Assembly (NCBI GenBank): GCA_002749135.1
Contig: NVVY01000001.1
Location: 12,593-20,589 of the forward strand
Reading direction: 5' to 3'
From: Alphaproteobacteria bacterium
GTDB taxonomy: Bacteria; Pseudomonadota; Alphaproteobacteria; Sphingomonadales; Emcibacteraceae
DNA: 7,997 bases
The position numbers and the translations under genes are program-made. Positions 1-6,220 of the stretch are shown here, one piece after another. The notes below the pieces were generated by a model. It made no database searches, had not been told where the DNA came from, and saw only the letters and a list, made by a program, of their open reading frames with translations. Each line of letters begins with the position of its first letter. Position 1 is the stretch's first letter.

Positions 1-1106
1 TCAATGATAAAGCCATCGTCCTCAACCGCTCTAATCAACCCGGCGAATTCCCATTCGGCCATGGTTGAGGTGCTTTCATAATTATGGGCATGGTTCGTCA
101 GCCGTCCCTCATGGAAAGCCAGTGTATAGCCCCGGCTCTGCACCGTATCCAGCTCCGCCATATAGGGTTCCGGCGACCAGTTTTCGGGATCATCATACCA
201 GTCATCAATAGCCATACGGTAGGCCCGCGCCACAAGGGCCACATAATATTGGCTCTTGTTACGGCCTTCCACTTTAAGGCTATCCACCCCAATCCTTAAA
301 TAATCATCCAGTTTCGGCATCAGGCACAGGTCTTTGGAATTCAGGATATAGGTGCCGCGCTCATCCTCCTCGATGGGCATCATTTCGCCCTCGCGCATGC
401 CTTCCTCGAGCAGGAATTCAAACATATCCATGGTATGTTCGTTAAGTTCAAGCTCCTTGATGGTGCCGTCTTTCAGACGCATATGAACCTTGTAATTCCA
501 GCGGCAACTATTGGAACAATTACCCTGATTAGCCCCGCGTTCGGACATATAATTGCTGAGCAGACACCGCCCGCTATAGGTCATGCACATGGCCCCGTGA
601 ACAAAGGCCTCCAGCTTTATATCGCCGCATTTTTCGCGGATTTCCACAAGCTCGCTGAAAGATACCTCACGGGCCAGAACCACCAGTGAGGCCCCCTGCT
701 CCGCCCAGAATTTAACGCTAAGCCAGCTACAGACATTGGCCTGTGTGGAGACATGGAGTTCCAGATCAGGGGCCATTTCCTTGACATACTGGAATACGCC
801 GGGGTCAGCAATGATCACCCCGTCCGGCTTCACTTTGCGCACCGTTTCCACATATTCTTTCAATTTGGGAATATCTTTATTGTGAGAGAACAGATTTAGG
901 GTCAGGTAAACCCGTTTGCCGTGGCTATGGGCAAATTTAACCCCCTCTACCACATCTTCCAGACTGAAGGCTGATTTACTGCGCAGAGACATATCCGGCG
1001 TGCCCAGATAGATAGCGTCCGCGCCGTAAAGCACCGCCATTTTCAGCTTCTGCAAATCGCCGGCGGGCATCAGAAGTTCTGAGCGTTCGGGGCGGGTAAT
1101 TTTCAT
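1..1106 (-). CDS. trhP: U32-family tRNA uridine hydroxylation protein (YegQ/TrhP-like), C-terminus cut by window edge
   Basis: The frame is open from ATG at 1106 to the left edge, giving 368 residues without a stop; the rest lies outside. The N-terminus (ELLMPAGDLQKLKMAVLYG, residues 10-28) is the usual U32 start. Residues 166-184 (EAFVHGAMCMTYSGRCLLS) fit the U32 signature, followed by GNCSNSCRW. Cys174, Cys181, Cys197 and Cys201 are placed as in U32 proteins that bind a 4Fe-4S cluster (UbiU/UbiV). NSKDL (256-260) and SLKVEGR (276-282) are also typical of YegQ. From about residue 350 the C-terminal U32 domain begins. In E. coli, YegQ (TrhP) is needed for prephenate-dependent 5-hydroxylation of U34 in tRNAs; the older label 'collagenase-like peptidase' is probably misleading. 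The length already exceeds UbiU and UbiV (about 300-330), which favours TrhP. AAGGAC at 1113-1118 is a good ribosome site for this start. It is the last gene of the valS-DUF3108-recO-trhP run, 17 bp after recO. Family is certain; the exact substrate is inferred. Confidence 0.88.
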   Translation of the reverse strand, partial: MKITRPERSELLMPAGDLQKLKMAVLYGADAIYLGTPDMSLRSKSAFSLEDVVEGVKFAHSHGKRVYLTLNLFSHNKDIPKLKEYVETVRKVKPDGVIIADPGVFQYVKEMAPDLELHVSTQANVCSWLSVKFWAEQGASLVVLAREVSFSELVEIREKCGDIKLEAFVHGAMCMTYSGRCLLSNYMSERGANQGNCSNSCRWNYKVHMRLKDGTIKELELNEHTMDMFEFLLEEGMREGEMMPIEEDERGTYILNSKDLCLMPKLDDYLRIGVDSLKVEGRNKSQYYVALVARAYRMAIDDWYDDPENWSPEPYMAELDTVQSRGYTLAFHEGRLTNHAHNYESTSTMAEWEFAGLIRAVEDDGFII

Positions 1107-1112
1107 TGTCTG

Positions 1113-1118
1113 TCCTTA
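1113..1118 (-). promoter_or_regulatory. Ribosome binding site of trhP
   Basis: Read on the minus strand this is AAGGAC, six bases before the ATG at 1106, in the 17-bp gap after the recO stop. It is the clearest Shine-Dalgarno match in the operon and fixes the trhP start, which has no N-terminal alternative in an equally good context. Confidence 0.7.
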
Positions 1119-1123
1119 TTCAT

Positions 1124-1846
1124 TCACATAAAATTCATCAGCATGCGCCGGGCCTGCGGAATCTTTTTGTTATGGGGAAAAAGCACATGACGTTCAAGGA
1201 AAAACTCGCTTAACCGCAGGCCTTCCCTGACATGTTCCGCTGTTACATCCGTTCGCCCGAGCAGAAAGGGTGGCAAAGTGAGCATCTTGTCATGATAGGG
1301 CCGTCCGGCTTCCCGCGATACCGCCCGGCCAGATTTTGGTGAGACATAAATCAAATCATCGGTAAGCCCGGTTGCCGCGCAACAGCTTAAATCAAGGCCG
1401 AATCCCAATTCTGACAGCAGTCCAATTTCCCAATGAACCAGCAACGCACCCCAATTTTCCGGCCTGTGGTCCATATGTTCCAGATTATCCAGCAGGATTA
1501 TCAACCCGTCATACAACGTCCGATGTTCTTCCCGCTCCGCCAGGGAAACGGACAATATGGCGCAGACACTGTTTAACACGCCGAGCTTTGACGGATAATC
1601 CAGAAAGGCCGCCGCGCGGGCATTATGAAGCTCCACAGAATATGAGCCAAGCTGACTTTCAAGGCGGCCCCGCCATTTCAGGGTGACCTCATTGCCGGGC
1701 TGAAGCGTCCCCCGTAGCCGCCGCCCCATACCGCCCTTGACCAGCCCCGCATGACGGCCATGATCTGCCGTCAGGACGTCAATGACCGCATCATATTCGC
1801 CGTATTTACGCAGAGAAATAATTATGCCCTGATCATGAAATTCCAT
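1124..1846 (-). CDS. recO: DNA repair protein RecO
   Basis: 240 residues, the normal length for RecO. RecO is a cytoplasmic mediator that works with RecR (and RecF) to load RecA onto SSB-coated single strands and that anneals strands in gap repair. The N-terminal OB fold is recognisable from the opening EFHDQGIIISLRKYGEYDAV and from GRHAGLVKGGMGRR (residues 30-43), a basic segment probably used for DNA. The helical C-terminal part carries HWEIGLLSELGFGLDLS (138-154), then CCAATG (155-160) and LIYVSPKSGRAVSREAG (165-181), the typical alphaproteobacterial RecO signature. Only this cysteine pair is present; there is no second CxxC, so a complete four-Cys zinc site is not visible. The start lies three bases after the DUF3108 stop (TAG GCC ATG) with no strong Shine-Dalgarno sequence, suggesting translational coupling. 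It is followed 17 bp later by trhP. Confidence 0.95.
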   Translation of the reverse strand: MEFHDQGIIISLRKYGEYDAVIDVLTADHGRHAGLVKGGMGRRLRGTLQPGNEVTLKWRGRLESQLGSYSVELHNARAAAFLDYPSKLGVLNSVCAILSVSLAEREEHRTLYDGLIILLDNLEHMDHRPENWGALLVHWEIGLLSELGFGLDLSCCAATGLTDDLIYVSPKSGRAVSREAGRPYHDKMLTLPPFLLGRTDVTAEHVREGLRLSEFFLERHVLFPHNKKIPQARRMLMNFM

Positions 1847-1849
1847 GGC

Positions 1850-2695
1850 CTATTTCTTTATGACCTCTATTTTAGACAGATAGACATGCACCTTGCCCCA
1901 ATCTATGGCAAATTCACTGTAAACCGGTACCCAGGGATTCAGAGCTTTCAACTCATCCAGTTTAGCATACCAGATTTGCATGGGCACCGGTTCAAGGTCC
2001 GAACGTTTTTTCTTTTTGCGCTTTTTCTTCTTTTTCACTCTTTCAAAATTACCGCCAATGATCTCATCCTTGAATTCACATATCCGAACGGGGCCTTTAT
2101 AAATGGAACGGCGGCTTTTAAATATCTTGTCCCCCGTACAGCGATGACCAATATCAAGCAGGAAAAAGCCCCCAAATACATTCTGATGGGTCATCTCGGA
2201 GCTTATCTTCATGGCCTGATCATCAAGGGTCATCCCAAGATAATAACTGACCATATCCGGGCCAAATTTCAGCTCATCCCGGATGGGGATATAGTTGAAT
2301 TTTCTCTTGAATTTAAAGGTATAATCATGGGCGATGACCTTACCATCATCGGGATTGAATTTGGTTTGAATATCATAACCTTCTTTGCCCCAGCTACCGG
2401 TATTGCGGTAGAAAAGCGGCCTGAGCCTGCCGTCAGGGCCGATTTCCCCCCGCGCCGAAACCTCATTTTTCATATTGCTGAACAGGGTGGCAAGGCCTGT
2501 GATCTCATAGGCCACATCCATCTGATATTCGGACGGGCTGATATGGGTGACGGAATTTATTTTAGAGATAACGAACCCGGCCCAATAGGCCTTATAGGTC
2601 AACTTTACGTCATAAGAAGCCCTCGTTTCCTCTGCCGCCTGCGTTCCATTAGCAAAGATAAGAAGTAAAACGGCAAAAAGAAAACGTTTACACAT
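1850..2695 (-). CDS. Exported DUF3108-family protein with a Lys/Arg tract
   Basis: 281 residues. The N-terminus is a Sec signal peptide: basic MCKR, a hydrophobic core (FLFAVLLLIFA), and a likely cut after TQA (residue 20). The mature part is beta-rich with many aromatic residues. It begins SYDVKLTYKAYWAGFVISKI and contains YEITGLATLFSNMKNEVSARG, the usual opening of DUF3108 (PF11306) proteins from alphaproteobacteria, which are periplasmic or envelope proteins of unknown function. Cys186 and Cys206 are the only cysteines after the signal peptide and could form a disulfide. Residues 221-231 are an almost pure Lys/Arg tract (KKKKKRKKKKR), a striking feature for an exported protein. The start follows the valS stop by two bases with no clear ribosome site, so translation is probably coupled to valS. 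Family assignment rests on pattern recognition; no molecular function can be stated. Confidence 0.82.
   Translation of the reverse strand: MCKRFLFAVLLLIFANGTQAAEETRASYDVKLTYKAYWAGFVISKINSVTHISPSEYQMDVAYEITGLATLFSNMKNEVSARGEIGPDGRLRPLFYRNTGSWGKEGYDIQTKFNPDDGKVIAHDYTFKFKRKFNYIPIRDELKFGPDMVSYYLGMTLDDQAMKISSEMTHQNVFGGFFLLDIGHRCTGDKIFKSRRSIYKGPVRICEFKDEIIGGNFERVKKKKKRKKKKRSDLEPVPMQIWYAKLDELKALNPWVPVYSEFAIDWGKVHVYLSKIEVIKK
2003..2035 (-). repeat. Poly-Lys/Arg coding tract in the DUF3108 gene
   Basis: Eleven consecutive Lys/Arg codons (residues 221-231), coded by a purine-rich mix of AAA and AAG with one CGC and a final CGT. The AAA/AAG mixture and the two Arg codons keep the tract from being one long A homopolymer; the longest A run is six. 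The frame is intact across it and resumes with a conserved-looking C-terminal end (PVPMQIWYAKLDELK). Such A-rich stretches are prone to length change by slippage. Confidence 0.8.
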
Positions 2696-2697
2696 TT

Positions 2698-5382
2698 CTA
2701 ATCCATAGCATCAAGACGGTTGATCCCTTCCTTGACTTTGTCGGCTTTTTGTTCGGCTTCGGCAAGGTTTTTGCGGTTATCGGCCACCACATTTTCCGGG
2801 GCCTTGGCCATGAAAGCCTCATTATTCAAACGGCCAGAAATGCCGCCGATTTCTTTGAGCAGCTTGTCCAGATTTTTATTCAGCCGTGCCTTTTCCGCTG
2901 CAACATCAATCACACCGGCCAAGGGCAGGAAGCAGGTCGCCTCGCCAACCACGACCTGAACCGCGCCTTTAGGGGCAACGCCGTCATGAAGATTGATACT
3001 TTCAAGGCGCGCCAGACGCCGGATAACATCGTCCTGATTGTCAAGAACCTGCTTAGTATTCGTCGCCGCCCCCTGTACCAGCATAGTGAGCTTGGCCCCC
3101 GCCGGAACATTCATTTCCGCCCGCGCGGTGCGAATATCAGACACCAAACCGATGACCCAGTTGATTTCCTGCGCCGCCGCCTCATCAATCAGAGCGGCAT
3201 CCTGTGTCGGCCAGTCCGCAACGATCAGGTCCGTATCCCGGTCTGTGCGCAGACTACCCCATATTTCCTCGGTAATGAAGGGCATGAAGGGATGCAGGGC
3301 CTTTAAAATTTGATCCATTACCCATGCCGCCGTATTGCGGGTTTCAACCTTGGCCAGTTCATCCTCGCCAAAAAACAGCGGTTTGATCAATTCCACATAC
3401 CAGTCACAGAAGGTGCCCCATGTAAAATGATAGATCGCCGCCGTTGCGTCATTATAGCGAAAGGCCTCAAGAGATTTGGTGACATCCACCGCCGCCTTGA
3501 CCATCTCGCCTATGATCCATTTGTTGACCGCAAGGCTCACCTTCGCCGGGTCAAACGCCGGATCAAGGTTATCAAAACAACCGTTCATGTCACAAAAACG
3601 CGCCGCATTCCACAGCTTGGTGCCAAAGTTTCGGTAGCCCTCAACCCGCTTTTCGGACATCTTAATATCCCGCCCCTGTGCCTCCATAGACGCCAAGGTA
3701 AAGCGCAGGGCATCAGCCCCGAATTTGTCGGCCAGGTCAAGGGGGTCAATGACATTGCCCTTTGATTTTGACATTTTGGCCCCATTTTCATCCCGAACCA
3801 GCGCATGGACATAAACCGTATGGAACGGCACATCATCCATAAAATGAATCCCGTCCATCATCATGCGCGCCACCCAGAAGAAAATAATATCAAAGCCGGT
3901 GATCAATACATCGGTTTTATAATGTTTCTGTAATTCCGGCGTCTTGTCCGGCCAGCCCAAGGTGCCAAAGGGCCAGAGCGCCGATGAAAACCATGTGTCC
4001 AAGACATCCGGGTCCCGGGTCAGCGGTTTTTCTTCGCCGTAATGGGCCAAGGCCGCCTCGCGAGCGTCATCATCTGTCATACAGACAAAGATTTCGCCGT
4101 CCGGGCCGTACCATGCCGGAATCTGATGGCCCCACCAGAGCTGACGCGAAATGCACCAAGGCTCAATATTACGCATCCATTCGTAATAGGTTTTTTCCCA
4201 GTTCTTGGGCACGAATTTGGTATCGCCTTTTTCAACGGCTTCCAAGGCGGGCTTAGCCAGAACTTCGGCATTCACATACCATTGATCGGTCAGCCAAGGT
4301 TCAATAACAACCCCTGAACGATCACCATAAGGCACCATATGAACCGTATCCTCAACCTTGTCCAACAGGCCAAGGGCGTCCATATCCGCCACAACCATCT
4401 TGCGGACGTCCATCCGGTCTAAGCCTTGATATTTTTCCGGCACCCTGTCATTGGTCCGGGCCTCATCATCAAAGATATTGATTTCTTCCAGATCATGACG
4501 CTTGCCAACCATATTGTCGTCAAAATCATGGGCCGGGGTGATTTTCACTGCGCCGGAGCCTTTCTCCGGGTCCGCATGCTCGTCCGCGACCACAATCAAT
4601 GTACGGCCCACAAGTGGCAAAGTGAGGGTCTTGCCAACTAAATCCTGATACCGTTCATCGCCTGGATGCACCGCCACCGCCACATCACCCAACATGGTTT
4701 CGGGGCGGGTTGTGGCCACGGTCAGGAAACGGCCTTCTTCACCGTCCACCGGATATTTAAAATGCCAGTAATGTCCATTCACTTCCCGCTGTTCCACCTC
4801 AAGATCGGAAATGGCGGTTTTCAACTTGGGGTCCCAATTAACAAGACGTTTGGCTTTATAGATCAAATCCTGTTTATACAGCTCGACAAAAACCTTTAGA
4901 ACGGCGGCGGCAAAGCCCTCATCCATGGTAAAACGGCTGCGGCTCCAGTCACAGGACTGCCCAAGGCGGCGCATCTGGTTAAAGATAATGCCGCCGGATT
5001 CTTCCTTCCACTGCCATACCCGTTCGATAAATTTATCCCGGCCCAGATCATGGCGGGTGATACCTTCCGCGTCCAGTTGCCGTTCCACCACCATCTGGGT
5101 CGCTATCCCCGCATGATCCATACCCGGTTGCCACAGCACATCTTTGCCCCGCATACGCTCGAACCGGATCAATATATCCTGCAGGGTATGATTTAGCGCA
5201 TGACCCATATGCAGGCTTCCGGTCACATTGGGCGGCGGCAGGACGATTGTGAAAGGCTCACCATCCGTCCGTCCGGGCTTGAAGGCGCCTTTGGCTTCCC
5301 AATTATCATAAATCCGCGTTTCAGAGGCGTGGAAATCAAATGTTTTATCGAGCTTTGCAGCAGTTTCCTGTTGTTCAGGCAT
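2698..5382 (-). CDS. valS: Valyl-tRNA synthetase
   Basis: 894 residues, complete and of normal bacterial length. It charges tRNA-Val with valine in the cytoplasm. It is a class I enzyme: the HIGH-type motif is HMGH (residues 58-61) inside PPPNVTGSLHMGHALNHTLQD, and the KMSKS loop is intact at 536-540. The CP1 editing domain, which removes mischarged threonine, spans about 195-345. It shows TTRPETMLGD (224-233) and GSGAVKITPAHDFDD (275-289), whose Lys280, Asp286 and Asp289 line up with editing-pocket residues of the Thermus enzyme. WCISRQLWWGHQIP (409-422) and DVLDTWFSSALWPFG (459-473) are strong ValS/IleS signatures. The anticodon-binding helical domain follows, and residues about 828-892 form the C-terminal coiled coil typical of bacterial ValRS. 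The start at 5382 fits family N-termini; the ribosome site before it is weak (GAAAAGA). It appears to be the first gene of the valS-DUF3108-recO-trhP run. Confidence 0.98.
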   Translation of the reverse strand: MPEQQETAAKLDKTFDFHASETRIYDNWEAKGAFKPGRTDGEPFTIVLPPPNVTGSLHMGHALNHTLQDILIRFERMRGKDVLWQPGMDHAGIATQMVVERQLDAEGITRHDLGRDKFIERVWQWKEESGGIIFNQMRRLGQSCDWSRSRFTMDEGFAAAVLKVFVELYKQDLIYKAKRLVNWDPKLKTAISDLEVEQREVNGHYWHFKYPVDGEEGRFLTVATTRPETMLGDVAVAVHPGDERYQDLVGKTLTLPLVGRTLIVVADEHADPEKGSGAVKITPAHDFDDNMVGKRHDLEEINIFDDEARTNDRVPEKYQGLDRMDVRKMVVADMDALGLLDKVEDTVHMVPYGDRSGVVIEPWLTDQWYVNAEVLAKPALEAVEKGDTKFVPKNWEKTYYEWMRNIEPWCISRQLWWGHQIPAWYGPDGEIFVCMTDDDAREAALAHYGEEKPLTRDPDVLDTWFSSALWPFGTLGWPDKTPELQKHYKTDVLITGFDIIFFWVARMMMDGIHFMDDVPFHTVYVHALVRDENGAKMSKSKGNVIDPLDLADKFGADALRFTLASMEAQGRDIKMSEKRVEGYRNFGTKLWNAARFCDMNGCFDNLDPAFDPAKVSLAVNKWIIGEMVKAAVDVTKSLEAFRYNDATAAIYHFTWGTFCDWYVELIKPLFFGEDELAKVETRNTAAWVMDQILKALHPFMPFITEEIWGSLRTDRDTDLIVADWPTQDAALIDEAAAQEINWVIGLVSDIRTARAEMNVPAGAKLTMLVQGAATNTKQVLDNQDDVIRRLARLESINLHDGVAPKGAVQVVVGEATCFLPLAGVIDVAAEKARLNKNLDKLLKEIGGISGRLNNEAFMAKAPENVVADNRKNLAEAEQKADKVKEGINRLDAMD

Positions 5383-5414
5383 TGTTCAAATCTTTTCAAA
5401 TTAAAAAACAGCTT

Positions 5415-5446
5415 AAAAATAGAGAAGAGCCCCTTCAAGGCCCTTC
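5415..5446 (-). terminator. Terminator-like hairpin between popZ and valS
   Basis: On the minus strand GAAGGGCC (5446-5439) pairs with GGCTCTTC (5431-5424) to give an 8-bp stem with one G-U pair and a 7-base loop, followed by TCTATTTTT. It sits 26 bp after the popZ stop and ends only 32 bp before the valS ATG. Form and place suit an intrinsic terminator for popZ. The short T-run and the closeness to valS also allow a leaky terminator or an attenuator in the valS leader. Confidence 0.6.
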
Positions 5447-5471
5447 ATATTCAGATTTATATTGATCCGGC

Positions 5472-6044
5472 CTAGGGTTTCTTGGTTCGGGCTAGGCGGG
5501 CAATTTCCTTGGCAATCATCCGTTCCACGATGGGCGGCAAATTTTTGTCAAGCCAGACTTTCAGCATCGGCTTTAACATTTCCCGCACCAGGTCTTCCAA
5601 TGTGTTCCCGGCCCCCTGATACCCCGTGGTCAGAAGGTCCGACAAGACCCCGAACTGATCCATGGCCAAAGAAGCAGATTCGTCTGACATCAACAGATCT
5701 TCATCATCCGCCGGGTCCACATCATCAATGGCCATCTCCGTGGCCGTAGCTGCTACAGGTTCCGGTTCGACTTCTGGTTCCGGTTCGGCTTCTGGTTCCG
5801 GTTCGACTTCAGGCTCTGGTTCTTCCTCAGCTTCTTCCGTGAGTTCCAATACCTGATCATCTTGTTCCAGTTCGATGTCCATATCTGGTTCAGGTTCGGG
5901 TTCTACCACCGCCTCTGGTTCCGGCTCTGGTTCGGTCACTTTGGCTTCCTCCCCCTCTTCCACATCATCTTCAGAAATTATTTTCCGAATTGATGCCAGA
6001 ATTTCTTCCATCGTGGGCTCTTCCTGGCCTTCTGTTTCACTCAT
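5472..6044 (-). CDS. popZ: PopZ polar organising protein (DUF2497)
   Basis: 190 residues with the three-part layout of PopZ. The N-terminal helix [20 protein letters not shown] (residues 8-27) is the conserved client-binding segment. Residues about 28-125 form a very acidic, Pro-rich disordered linker with two Glu-Pro blocks (38-53 and 75-96). The C-terminal helices, beginning near residue 126, include [19 protein letters not shown] (148-166) and [19 protein letters not shown] (168-186), the oligomerisation region. In Caulobacter, PopZ condenses at the cell poles, anchors the parS/ParB centromere and recruits cell-cycle regulators; the same role is inferred here. The linker is longer in Glu-Pro repeats than I would expect but the overall length is normal. 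GAGGG at 6054-6058, nine bases before the ATG, is a suitable ribosome site. It lies between tolC and valS, a neighbourhood I recall from other alphaproteobacteria, but both sides carry terminator-like hairpins, so it is probably its own transcription unit. Confidence 0.93.
   Translation of the reverse strand: MSETEGQEEPTMEEILASIRKIISEDDVEEGEEAKVTEPEPEPEAVVEPEPEPDMDIELEQDDQVLELTEEAEEEPEPEVEPEPEAEPEPEVEPEPVAATATEMAIDDVDPADDEDLLMSDESASLAMDQFGVLSDLLTTGYQGAGNTLEDLVREMLKPMLKVWLDKNLPPIVERMIAKEIARLARTKKP
5757..5822 (-). repeat. Tandem Glu-Pro repeats in the popZ linker (main block)
   Basis: Codes for residues 75-96, a run of the six-residue unit EPEPE[V/A] (about 3.7 copies). The DNA is itself a degenerate 18-bp tandem repeat, visible on the plus strand as copies of ggttccggttcg joined by acttct or gcttct. 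Repeat units differ at only a few positions, which suggests recent expansion by slippage or unequal exchange. Confidence 0.85.
5886..5933 (-). repeat. Second Glu-Pro repeat block in the popZ linker
   Basis: Codes for residues 38-53 ([16 protein letters not shown]). It is the same kind of repeat as the downstream block, separated from it by a short acidic stretch without proline ([21 protein letters not shown]). Copies of ggttcc/ggttca on the plus strand show shared ancestry with the main block. Confidence 0.75.
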
Positions 6045-6083
6045 TCGTATGATCCCTCGCCTCTCAAAGTGCTATCCCTCTTT

Positions 6084-6117
6084 ATTTTAAGCACCAAAAA
6101 TCCTGCATAAACTGCAT
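6084..6117 (-). promoter_or_regulatory. Possible popZ promoter region with direct repeat
   Basis: On the minus strand a -10-like TAAAAT (6089-6084) lies about 40 bp before the popZ ATG. The sequence at the -35 distance (TTTATG, 16-bp spacer) is poor. That -35 segment overlaps a direct repeat, ATGCAG TTT ATGCAG (6117-6103), which could be a regulator site. Only the -10 element is reasonable, so this is a weak call. Confidence 0.3.
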
Positions 6118-6133
6118 ACAGAGTAACATATAT

Positions 6134-6180
6134 AAAAAAAAACGACCTTATGGAACTAAAATATCCCCAGATCGTTTTTA
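6134..6180 (-). terminator. Intrinsic terminator of tolC
   Basis: Minus-strand arms AACGATC (6176-6170) and GGTCGTT (6147-6141) pair with one U-G. The stem can be extended by A-U pairs to about 10 bp (AAAAACGATC with GGTCGTTTTT). An inner TGGGG/TTCCA pairing shortens the loop. The second arm runs into nine consecutive T residues. It lies about 40 bp past the tolC stop in the 176-bp tolC-popZ gap. The next bases upstream of it also allow a competing A/T palindrome at 6173-6185 (CGTTTT-A-AAAACG). Confidence 0.72.
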
Positions 6181-6220
6181 AAACGGCCTAAAAAGCTATT
6201 CAGAACAGTTTTTATCTGCC

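Noticed and set aside
1..1106. UbiU or UbiV (anaerobic ubiquinone hydroxylation) instead of TrhP
   Set aside because: The signature and flanking sequence are closest to YegQ. The protein is already 368 residues and enters the extra C-terminal U32 domain, which UbiU and UbiV lack. No second U32 gene is adjacent in the window.
2003..2035. Programmed ribosomal frameshift at the A-rich Lys tract
   Set aside because: The in-frame heptamers are of G-AAA-AAG type, not A-AAA-AAG. No stimulatory hairpin is evident and the zero frame continues into a plausible C-terminal end.
1751..2668. Long plus-strand frame of 305 codons opposite recO and the DUF3108 gene
   Set aside because: It lies antisense to two well-supported genes. 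Its product has no recognisable domain or signal peptide, and it is best explained as a shadow of the minus-strand coding.
2749..3306. Plus-strand frame of 185 codons inside valS
   Set aside because: It is wholly antisense to the valS C-terminal region, whose protein sequence is clearly conserved, and the predicted product looks like no known family.
5662..5856. Plus-strand Ser/Gly-rich frame ([10 protein letters not shown] type)
   Set aside because: It is the reverse-complement reading of the PopZ Glu-Pro repeats; low-complexity DNA gives low complexity on both strands.
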